DNA of 64,000 nt from Chitinophaga sp. LS1 (GTDB lineage: Bacteria > Bacteroidota > Bacteroidia > Chitinophagales > Chitinophagaceae). Of the stretch, positions 1 through 6,511 are shown piece by piece. The notes under the pieces were generated by a model. It saw only the letters and a list, made by a program, of their open reading frames with translations, did not search any database and had not been told where the DNA came from. The translations under genes were made by a program, and so were the position numbers. The stretch spans positions 1,860,001-1,924,000 of the forward strand of contig NZ_CP128362.1 in the NCBI RefSeq assembly GCF_034274695.1. Direction: 5' to 3'. Every line of letters starts with the position of its first letter. Positions within the stretch are counted from its first letter, which is position 1.

Positions 1-1538
1 GGCATGACATAATAGTTCACTCCCTGATCCCTGTAATGGGTATATTTTCCAATACTGAAGGTTACATTGTAATTATTAATAGGGTAACTAACAGCCCATT
101 CGTACCTGGTTTTGTGATCAGAAAGAGGAATTTGGCGTTGTAACCGCCCATTGGAGACTTCGGAAAAACCGGAAGGGACGGTGATCCAGATCTCCATACT
201 ATCCGGTTCATCTGATAAATGATCCTTGCAGGGCCACCATAAGCTAGCCCCTGAACCCTGACAAACAACTTGTGCCCACGGATTGCCCAGGTCATCTTTG
301 TCCCATAAGACGCCGCCGTTCATACTGATGCTTTTGTCCGGGACCTGAGGGATGCCTTCATAATAGATGGTGATTTCTTCTATTGAGCCGACAGGTTGCA
401 TGCCTGGAAATTTTACAAAGACCGCATTTGCTTCGCGGGTGAAGGTCAAAGACTGGTTTTTGAACAGGATTTCGTTGATTTTCATATTTGCATATAAGTC
501 GATCTGCATTTGATCGAAGGGAGATATGACTTTAAAGCGGATCTTATTGTTCCCACTGATGCGCCGGCGATCCAGGTCTATATCCGCATCCAGGTGGTAG
601 AAAGTGACGTCATAGCAGGAGCGGAGTGGGGACAACATTCCCCTGAGTGTATCGGCCCGGGTAAAATGCTGGTGAGGAGCGGAAAGACCAGTAACTTGCT
701 TTAGAGACAAAGACCTACTTTTTACCGACAGAAAAAAATCCGCCCGCCAGGCTACATCTTTTAAATGTCTCTTATTACTATTAATCACCGTCTCCCAATG
801 CCGCCTTACATCCTGCAAATAATATTTCCCATTTTCCTGCTGATAAGTCACAATCATCCTAATCTGCTCAAAATCCATGGATGCTCTCATAATTTTTGAC
901 ATTAAGGTATACCGGATCCCACCTCTGCCATGCTTATTTACATGCCTGATCCCCGCCGGACTAGCCACTAACTCACACCTCACCAGCGCCAGACTGGCCG
1001 TATCAATAAATAACCGCCCACTCACCAACCCGTTCTTATTATTATTCTTAGGTACCACTGCTATTATTAGCTGGCGCCCACACAAGGTGTCTACATAATA
1101 ATTATAGTATCGGAAGGAATTGGGGTTTAAAATAGCGTATCTGGTATTCGCATATTTAATAAGGTCTTCATGCAAGGCACCGGCTGGGGCATTGGAAATA
1201 TTACTTATCCAGTTATAAAACTGAAAGTCAGGGTTGGAAAACATCTTTTTCCGGCCCACCTTCGTCACTTTCCACTGATCCCCCTTTATTTCCAGTTCGG
1301 ATTCATTATAGTTGAGCGTATCACCCGCCAACCGGATATCTTCCTTATAAAAGGCCCTCATTGTCACCAGGCTGGTGTCATAGTTATTCGGAATAGCAGC
1401 GATCATTCTTTTGACTATCTCCAACCCCTGACCGGGGTGAACAGCGACCTCCCTGAGGTGAACTACCTGGGCAAAAAGTGAAGTGGGGAATAACAGGAGA
1501 AATAACCCTTTCAATAACCGGTGAAACAAATACTTCAT
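1..1538 (-). CDS. M1-family (gluzincin-type) aminopeptidase, 3' end cut by window edge
   Basis: The minus strand is open from an ATG at 1538 to the window edge (512 codons, no stop). Residues 1-20 form a signal peptide ending in SLFAQ. Residues about 25-260 resemble the N-terminal domain of Bacteroidota carboxypeptidase-regulatory-like proteins. From about residue 295 (SCYDVTFYHLDADIDL) the sequence matches the beta-sandwich N-domain of M1 aminopeptidases, including the GASLWWPCKDHLSDEPDS stretch that precedes the catalytic domain. The HExxH zinc site should lie beyond the window and is not seen. It starts 47 bp after the AraC gene on the same strand, so the two are probably co-transcribed. 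The peptidase assignment rests on the N-domain only. Confidence 0.75.
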   Translation of the reverse strand, partial: MKYLFHRLLKGLFLLLFPTSLFAQVVHLREVAVHPGQGLEIVKRMIAAIPNNYDTSLVTMRAFYKEDIRLAGDTLNYNESELEIKGDQWKVTKVGRKKMFSNPDFQFYNWISNISNAPAGALHEDLIKYANTRYAILNPNSFRYYNYYVDTLCGRQLIIAVVPKNNNKNGLVSGRLFIDTASLALVRCELVASPAGIRHVNKHGRGGIRYTLMSKIMRASMDFEQIRMIVTYQQENGKYYLQDVRRHWETVINSNKRHLKDVAWRADFFLSVKSRSLSLKQVTGLSAPHQHFTRADTLRGMLSPLRSCYDVTFYHLDADIDLDRRRISGNNKIRFKVISPFDQMQIDLYANMKINEILFKNQSLTFTREANAVFVKFPGMQPVGSIEEITIYYEGIPQVPDKSISMNGGVLWDKDDLGNPWAQVVCQGSGASLWWPCKDHLSDEPDSMEIWITVPSGFSEVSNGRLQRQIPLSDHKTRYEWAVSYPINNYNVTFSIGKYTHYRDQGVNYYVM

Positions 1539-1585
1539 GGCCTCTTTTTCCTGTAAAACAACAGGAATCTCCGCCACCAGTCTAC

Positions 1586-2689
1586 TCAAATCCGGATTTG
1601 ATCATTCATTTTGATGTATTCTTTAGGGCTCATCCCCATCCTATTTTTAAAAGCCCGCTGGAAAGTAGGAAGGGAATTAAACCCACAATCCAGGGCGAGG
1701 CCCATAATAGTAAGATGCTCAAACGACGGATCTGATACCTTTTCTTTGAACGCTTCTATGCGGTAATTATTGACAAACTCATTGAAGCTTTTATTCAAAT
1801 GCTGGTTTAAAACCGTCGAAATAGTTTTGGCCGGGAGGCCGGTATGCTTAGACAATAAAGCAAGATTCAGGGAAGGATTTAAAAACAATTGATCCTCTTC
1901 CATTACCTTTTTCAGGAGAGGCACAGCTGTATCGATCAATTGAGACTCCAATGGGGCAGGGGTGGCCTTCACCTCCCGCACCGGCATCAGCAATCCTTTT
2001 ATGCCTAAAAAGTACACCAATACCACCATCGGAATATACACAGGGTACCAATCTACCGCATTCAACACATAATCAGTCAGTTGTGGAATGATATAGGGAA
2101 TCAGATACAGTAGCCAGACTGCCTGAAACCCCATGAACGCCCCTGTAAACTGCTTCATCCACTGCAACCGGTCCTTATGCAGGTTGAACCTTTCCAGATA
2201 ACGATAGGAAAGAAACAGGTAAATAGTGATCGACAACCAGCGGGGAATATCCGAATACACATTATAAGTATCAATAAAGAGCGCCCATGGGCGATTATTG
2301 TTCACAATTACCCCGGAAACTACCCCTACTACATAGATCACTGCCGTTACCTGGGGAACCACATCCACCACCACCGGCCAGAAATGCCGGCGATACCGCT
2401 GCGTAACCCGGAAATCCGGGTCGGTCACTGATCTGACATAGAAATACAAAAATGGTCCGATGGGCATAATGATGATCAGGGGTACAAAATTTAACATAAA
2501 CCCAATCGGGATAGGTAACGAGGATAAATTGCCCAGGTACATATTCAGACAAGCCAGGGTAATACACAGGATCAATCCCCCCAGCCACTGATTGGCGTAC
2601 TTATTTTTAGAAGAATAGAAGAGAAATCCGCACATAATGAACCCTTGCAGGGTTCCCAGCAACATCAATGTATTGAACGCAAAGTGCAT
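1586..2689 (-). CDS. AraC-family regulator with multi-pass membrane N-terminus
   Basis: A 367-residue protein. About seven hydrophobic segments occupy residues 1-240 (for example 5-25, 33-52, 60-85, 105-128, 142-160, 178-200, 218-235). A C-terminal AraC-type double helix-turn-helix follows at about 260-362, with the signature region LDCGFNSLPTFQRAFKNRMG then SPKEY. This architecture, a membrane sensor fused directly to AraC DNA-binding helices, is common in Bacteroidota; the ligand is unknown. The downstream M1-type peptidase is on the same strand, so a peptide- or envelope-related signal is possible but inferred. Confidence 0.85.
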   Translation of the reverse strand: MHFAFNTLMLLGTLQGFIMCGFLFYSSKNKYANQWLGGLILCITLACLNMYLGNLSSLPIPIGFMLNFVPLIIIMPIGPFLYFYVRSVTDPDFRVTQRYRRHFWPVVVDVVPQVTAVIYVVGVVSGVIVNNNRPWALFIDTYNVYSDIPRWLSITIYLFLSYRYLERFNLHKDRLQWMKQFTGAFMGFQAVWLLYLIPYIIPQLTDYVLNAVDWYPVYIPMVVLVYFLGIKGLLMPVREVKATPAPLESQLIDTAVPLLKKVMEEDQLFLNPSLNLALLSKHTGLPAKTISTVLNQHLNKSFNEFVNNYRIEAFKEKVSDPSFEHLTIMGLALDCGFNSLPTFQRAFKNRMGMSPKEYIKMNDQIRI

Positions 2690-2776
2690 GGAATCAGGTT
2701 AAACAACCTGAAAATAAATAATTTTTTCCGCCGCAGACATTATAATTTGCAACTGCACAGCAATAGCATTCTAAGT

Positions 2777-3391
2777 ATGAAAGGCATTAAAAACATCATA
2801 TTCGACCTCGGCGGCGTAATCTTAAATATTGATTATCAGGCGACAAACAAGGCCTTTACAGACCTGGGGGTAACAGATTTTCACAGCCTGTTCAGCCAGT
2901 TCAAAGGCAATAAATTGTTCGACGACCTGGAAACGGGTAAGGTAAGTAATGAAGAGTTTTTGACGGAAATGCAGAAACATACCCCGGCTGGCACAACCGA
3001 ACAGCAGATTATTGATGCCTGGAATGCCATGCTGCTGGACTTTCCGTTGCGCAGACTACAGATATTGCAGCAATTGAGACAACATTACAGCCTGTATTTG
3101 TTGAGTAATACCAATGCCATTCACATGGCAGCATTCAATAAAATCCTGGAAGAGAGTAGGGGAATCCCATCTTTGGCTGCTTTTTTTGACAAAGCATATT
3201 ATTCTCACCTGATTGGCTACCGCAAACCAGATAAGGAATCATACCAGCTGGTGTTAGATGAGAACGGGTTGAAACCTGAAGAGACCTTATTTATAGATGA
3301 CACCCTTCCTAATATAGAAGGGGCTACAGCGGTTGGGGTGCAGACCATTCACTTGCTTGCACCCAGAACCATTACAGACATTTTCAAATAG
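2777..3391 (+). CDS. HAD-IA family phosphatase, YihX-like
   Basis: A 204-residue protein. The start at 2777 gives MKGIKNIIFDLGGVI, placing the HAD motif I aspartate at residue 10; upstream in-frame codons look non-coding. Motif II is the SNT of LYLLSNTNAIH, motif III the lysine of GYRKPDKESY, and motif IV the FIDDTLPNIEGA aspartates. Closest by pattern to YihX/glucose-1-phosphatase-type HAD enzymes, which dephosphorylate small sugar phosphates in the cytoplasm; the actual substrate cannot be read from sequence. It converges on the DUF4834 gene with a 3-bp gap. Confidence 0.85.
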   Translation: MKGIKNIIFDLGGVILNIDYQATNKAFTDLGVTDFHSLFSQFKGNKLFDDLETGKVSNEEFLTEMQKHTPAGTTEQQIIDAWNAMLLDFPLRRLQILQQLRQHYSLYLLSNTNAIHMAAFNKILEESRGIPSLAAFFDKAYYSHLIGYRKPDKESYQLVLDENGLKPEETLFIDDTLPNIEGATAVGVQTIHLLAPRTITDIFK

Positions 3392-3394
3392 AAT

Positions 3395-3649
3395 TTACTT
3401 GACTTCCTCAAAATCGAGGTAATCACCCTTGTCTATTTTAGGTTTAGCCTGCTGCTGGCCGCTGAAGTTATTCGGCTGTTGCTGCTGATGATACTGTTGT
3501 TCCTGTTCATATTGCTGGCGCATACGGTCCTGGATGTCTCCCATCTGGCGGCGTACCTGCCTGGCTGTCTGGTACATTGGTAATACAAGATTGAATACGA
3601 ACTTGTAAAGTATATAGCAGATAAATAATAGAAATATAATCTTGAACAT
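3395..3649 (-). CDS. DUF4834-type small membrane protein
   Basis: An 84-residue protein from the ATG at 3649. One N-terminal transmembrane helix (MFKIIFLLFICYILYKFVF) is followed by a charged Gln-rich coil (RQVRRQMGDIQDRMRQQYEQ) and a conserved-looking tail KGDYLDFEEVK. This matches the small Bacteroidota family annotated DUF4834, of unknown function. An upstream in-frame ATG at 3667 would lie across the -7 promoter box at 3654-3661, so 3649 is preferred. Confidence 0.75.
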   Translation of the reverse strand: MFKIIFLLFICYILYKFVFNLVLPMYQTARQVRRQMGDIQDRMRQQYEQEQQYHQQQQPNNFSGQQQAKPKIDKGDYLDFEEVK

Positions 3650-3653
3650 AGTA

Positions 3654-3661
3654 CAAATGTA
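3654..3661 (-). promoter_or_regulatory. -7 promoter box TACATTTG, apparently leaderless
   Basis: The minus strand reads TACATTTG, then four bases (TACT), then the ATG of the DUF4834 gene. It matches the Bacteroidota primary-sigma -7 element TAnnTTTG. Transcription normally begins a few bases after this box, so the mRNA would start at or within a base or two of the start codon. Confidence 0.5.
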
Positions 3662-3780
3662 GCCCATAATCCGTTTCAGGGGCTGAAAGAGGGGGGTATT
3701 TTAAGATTCCTTTAACAGGTGGAAATGGTCAAAAATTAGATTAATAGGGGGAAAATCTCTCTTCTACTCCTAAAAAATCT

Positions 3781-3811
3781 AAAAAAACAGCGCCAGCACC
3801 ACCGGCGCTGT
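3781..3811 (-). terminator. Rho-independent terminator after the TM2 gene
   Basis: On the minus strand ACAGCGCC (3811-3804) pairs with GGCGCTGT (3794-3787) across a 9-nt loop and is followed by a run of seven T. It lies 7 bp past the stop of the TM2-domain gene. Confidence 0.8.
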
Positions 3812-3817
3812 AAAATC

Positions 3818-4171
3818 TTAGTACATTTTTAATATGCTTGCGGCTTCCATAGCAGCCCCCTTATTAAATTCCCAGGCCAGTTTGCGGTGGTTAACAGCAT
3901 CTACAATTGTCCCAATCAGGCACAGTCCGCCTGTGAATAAGTACAAAATACCCATGCCAACCTGATTAAGTATGAAGCGGTGTATACCCGATACGCATAC
4001 CAAACCCAGCAGGCAGCAAATGAGCACCGTCTGCGGATCTTTGCGGCGGGATTGATACAGGGCAATAAACTTCCGTTTATTGTCCTCACTATAATCTTTG
4101 GTGAGTTCCTGTAACCACAGGATCTCTTCCTGGTCAACGCCAGGCAACATGGCAAAGGAAAAATCGGTCAT
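3818..4171 (-). CDS. TM2-domain membrane protein
   Basis: A 117-residue protein. A soluble N-terminus (about 1-48) precedes two transmembrane helices at about 50-68 and 73-93 separated by the short turn GIHRFILNQVGMGILYLFTGG, the hallmark of the TM2 domain. Function is unknown. Its ATG overlaps the stop of the upstream DUF2752 gene by four bases (ATGA), so the two are translationally coupled; this pairing recurs in Bacteroidota and suggests a joint role in the membrane. Confidence 0.85.
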   Translation of the reverse strand: MTDFSFAMLPGVDQEEILWLQELTKDYSEDNKRKFIALYQSRRKDPQTVLICCLLGLVCVSGIHRFILNQVGMGILYLFTGGLCLIGTIVDAVNHRKLAWEFNKGAAMEAASILKMY

Positions 4172-4473
4172 GTATGATGGTTTTTAAGTCTCAACTGTGA
4201 TCTTCCAAGCTGAAAAGTTCTATGCAACAATACGGCTACAGCAAAAGGGCTTAACACGTGATGGTGGATCGCATTCTTCCAGTCCCCATGTAATAAATAA
4301 TGAATGCCATGTCCCAACCCACACCCCGGGCACCAGGTAAATCCGAGCCACTTAAACGGGCAGAGGCTAAAGTTGCCATCTGCTGCCGGATTCATCCAAT
4401 ATAGCAAGATTAACGCTACTGGCCATATGATCAATTCTTTGTTAATTCGTTGTACGTGGTGAATAATTAACAT
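4168..4473 (-). CDS. DUF2752 family membrane protein
   Basis: A 101-residue protein from the ATG at 4473; an in-frame TTG lies 15 bp further upstream. It carries the family pattern CPFKWLGFTWCPGCGLGHGIHYLLHGD, with a Cys-rich CPGCG motif between two hydrophobic segments. Function is unknown. It forms a two-gene unit with the TM2 gene through a 4-bp overlap. A TAACTTCG element at 4490-4497 on the minus strand is the probable promoter. Confidence 0.85.
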   Translation of the reverse strand: MLIIHHVQRINKELIIWPVALILLYWMNPAADGNFSLCPFKWLGFTWCPGCGLGHGIHYLLHGDWKNAIHHHVLSPFAVAVLLHRTFQLGRSQLRLKNHHT

Positions 4474-4489
4474 ATAAGAAACGGTCAAA

Positions 4490-4497
4490 CGAAGTTA
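4490..4497 (-). promoter_or_regulatory. Probable -7 box variant TAACTTCG for the DUF2752-TM2 unit
   Basis: TAACTTCG differs from TAnnTTTG by one base and lies 16 bp upstream of the ATG. The same octamer lies 20 bp upstream of the purF-like start, and TTACTTCG lies 19 bp upstream of the nuclease start, which supports its being a real variant. Confidence 0.4.
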
Positions 4498-4592
4498 TTA
4501 GATTTTGACGTAATCTGTGCAGATAGCGGATTTCCTAATGGAAATTATTTCATACAAGTTAAAGAAAATGCGCTTTGATCAAAATAAAATCC

Positions 4593-4600
4593 TAATTTTG
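4593..4600 (+). promoter_or_regulatory. -7 promoter box TAATTTTG of the rimP-nusA-infB operon
   Basis: Exact match to TAnnTTTG placed 54 bp ahead of the rimP ATG. Transcription would start near 4606, giving a leader of about 50 nt consisting almost wholly of the hairpin at 4621-4643. Confidence 0.5.
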
Positions 4601-4617
4601 CATAGGAAAATGATTCT

Positions 4618-4652
4618 AACGAAGGGGACTGAAAGTCCCCTTCTCGTTTTTT
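4618..4652 (+). terminator. Terminator-shaped leader hairpin abutting the rimP start codon
   Basis: A perfect 10-bp stem (4621-4630 with 4634-4643, GAA loop) extends by three more pairs across a bulge (4618-4620 with 4646-4648). It runs into six T at 4647-4652, two bases before the rimP ATG. No Shine-Dalgarno site is visible. This looks like an intrinsic terminator used as an attenuator, or a hairpin controlling ribosome access. Terminator-bearing rimP leaders are known in enterobacteria. Confidence 0.6.
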
Positions 4653-4654
4653 GT

Positions 4655-5119
4655 ATGGCAAACGAACAAGTGATAACAAGCATCCGGGAGCATTTAGAAG
4701 AAATGCTTGCTGAATATCCGGAATATTTCGTGGTCGATATCAGGATTAAGCCCACTAATAATGTAAAGCTATTTGTGGATGGTGATAATGGTGTACCTGT
4801 GGATAAGCTGGTCTCATTCAACCGTAATTTATACGCAAGGCTGGAAGCCGCGGCGTTGTTTCCTGACAACGATTTCTCTCTGGAAGTCTCATCCCCTGGA
4901 CTGGACGAACCACTGAAACTGCACCGTCAATTCGTAAAGAATATAGGTAGAAAGGTAGCAATAACCCTGCTGGATGGTTCCGAAAAGGAAGGCACCCTGC
5001 TGGCGGCTACTGATGAAGCCCTGACTATAGAGGAGACGATCGGTAAGAAAAAAGAGAAAAAAACTACTGACATAAACCTTAACGAAATCAAGCACACCAA
5101 AGTGTGCATCGTGTTTTAA
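4655..5119 (+). CDS. rimP: Ribosome maturation factor RimP
   Basis: A 154-residue protein from the ATG at 4655 (MANEQVITSIREHLEEML). It shows the RimP two-domain pattern: an alpha/beta N-domain containing the conserved FSLEVSSPGLDEPLKLHRQF stretch, then a small SH3-like C-domain (VAITLLDGSEKEGTLL ... ITIEETIG-like strand). RimP assists 30S subunit maturation in the cytoplasm. The order rimP-nusA-infB is the classical conserved operon; the gap to nusA is 21 bp. Confidence 0.95.
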   Translation: MANEQVITSIREHLEEMLAEYPEYFVVDIRIKPTNNVKLFVDGDNGVPVDKLVSFNRNLYARLEAAALFPDNDFSLEVSSPGLDEPLKLHRQFVKNIGRKVAITLLDGSEKEGTLLAATDEALTIEETIGKKKEKKTTDINLNEIKHTKVCIVF

Positions 5120-5140
5120 AATATATAATATAAGCAAAAC

Positions 5141-6388
5141 ATGGCTAGTATTAATCTGATTGAGTCATTCACGGAGTTTAAAGAAGCGGAAAACATTGAC
5201 CGTCCTACGTTAATGAAGGTGTTAGAAGATGTGTTTAAAACGCTTCTCCGTAAAAAGTATGGCTCTGATGAGAATTTTGACGTGATTGTAAATACTGAGA
5301 AAGGTGACCTGGAAATATTGCGCCGCCGTACCATTGTTAATGATGGTGAGGTAGAAGATGATAATGCACAGATCGCTTATTCTGAAGCCATTTTAGTAGA
5401 ACCGGATTACCAGGTAGGTGAGGATTTGTACGAGGAAGTTGAGATCATGGATTTTGGCCGCAGAGCCATCCTGGCTGCTAAGCAGACATTGTCTGCACGT
5501 ATCGGTGACCTGAAAAAGAACATTTTAGTAAAGAAATATGCGGATAGGGTAGGTGAAATTGTAACAGGTGAAGTCTACCAGGTTTGGAAAAAAGAAGTTT
5601 TATTGCTTGATGATGAAAGGAATGAGTTAATTTTACCTAAATCTGAACAGATTCCTACCGATTATTTCAAGAAAGGTGAAAATGTAAGGGCAGTAGTAAA
5701 AAAAGTGGAGATGAAGAACAACGCTCCGCTCATCATTCTCTCCCGCACCCATCCTACCTTCCTCGCTAAATTGCTGGAAATTGAAGTTCCGGAGATCTTT
5801 GACGGCCTGATTGTAATCAAGAAAATCGTTCGTGAGCCCGGAGAAAGAGCTAAAGTGGCAGTTGAATCATATGACGACCGTATCGACCCTGTTGGCGCCT
5901 GTGTGGGTATGAAAGGAAGCCGTATCCATGGCATAGTACGTGAACTGCGAAACGAAAATATTGATATCATTAACTATACTGCGAATATTCAACTGTTGAT
6001 CCAGCGTGCGTTAACACCTGCGCGTATCAGCCGCATGGAAATAGATAATGAGAATAAATACGCATCCGTTTTTTTAAAGGCAGATCAGGTATCTCTGGCT
6101 ATCGGTAAAAAAGGGGTAAATATTAAATTGGCCTGTGAATTGACCGGATATGAAATAGATGTATTCCGTGATGAGGAACAAGAGCAGGCTGAGTACGATA
6201 TTGACCTTTCCGAATTCTCAGATGAGATCGAAGAATGGGTACTGGATGAACTCAAACGTATTGGTTGTGATACCGCCCGTAGCGTATTAGACCTGACTGT
6301 TGAAGAATTGGTACGTCGTTCTGATCTGGAAGAAGAAACTGTAAAGGACGTGAGAAGGATCCTGCAGGAAGAATTTGACAAAGAGTAA
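5141..6388 (+). CDS. nusA: Transcription termination/antitermination factor NusA
   Basis: A 415-residue protein with the full NusA layout: N-terminal RNA-polymerase-binding domain (about 1-125), S1 domain (about 135-200), KH1 with DPVGACVGMKGSRIHGIVREL (about 250-290) and KH2 with VSLAIGKKGVNIKLA (about 318-335). The tail is a short acidic helical segment (about 345-415, one helix-hairpin-helix-like unit). It binds elongating RNA polymerase and nascent RNA. It follows rimP closely and sits 123 bp ahead of infB. Confidence 0.97.
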   Translation: MASINLIESFTEFKEAENIDRPTLMKVLEDVFKTLLRKKYGSDENFDVIVNTEKGDLEILRRRTIVNDGEVEDDNAQIAYSEAILVEPDYQVGEDLYEEVEIMDFGRRAILAAKQTLSARIGDLKKNILVKKYADRVGEIVTGEVYQVWKKEVLLLDDERNELILPKSEQIPTDYFKKGENVRAVVKKVEMKNNAPLIILSRTHPTFLAKLLEIEVPEIFDGLIVIKKIVREPGERAKVAVESYDDRIDPVGACVGMKGSRIHGIVRELRNENIDIINYTANIQLLIQRALTPARISRMEIDNENKYASVFLKADQVSLAIGKKGVNIKLACELTGYEIDVFRDEEQEQAEYDIDLSEFSDEIEEWVLDELKRIGCDTARSVLDLTVEELVRRSDLEEETVKDVRRILQEEFDKE

Positions 6389-6511
6389 GACCGCACCTCC
6401 ACTTCCCCGGGATGTGGGCTTACTTGACAGGATTTTTTTTAAGTTATTGTTAATTGTTAAAAAGGAGTCCCGTTGATAAACGGGAAAAAAGGGGAGGCCC
6501 GAGATTACAAT
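6389..6511 (+). promoter_or_regulatory. nusA-infB spacer with a small hairpin
   Basis: A 123-bp gap, the longest inside this operon. It holds a T8 run at 6433-6440 and a 7-bp stem (6468-6474 with 6479-6485, GATA loop) followed by A-rich sequence 26 bp before the infB ATG. It is not a terminator on the plus strand. It might tune infB translation; there is no clear TAnnTTTG box. Confidence 0.3.

Noticed and set aside
510..1481. Several plus-strand open frames of 64-103 codons near the left edge
   Set aside because: They are shadows of the minus-strand peptidase gene, which has no stop inside the window.
4571..4600. A -33 element partnering the rimP -7 box
   Set aside because: The nearest TTTG (4574-4577) leaves only 15 bp to the -7 box, shorter than the roughly 19 bp expected, so no -33 call is made.
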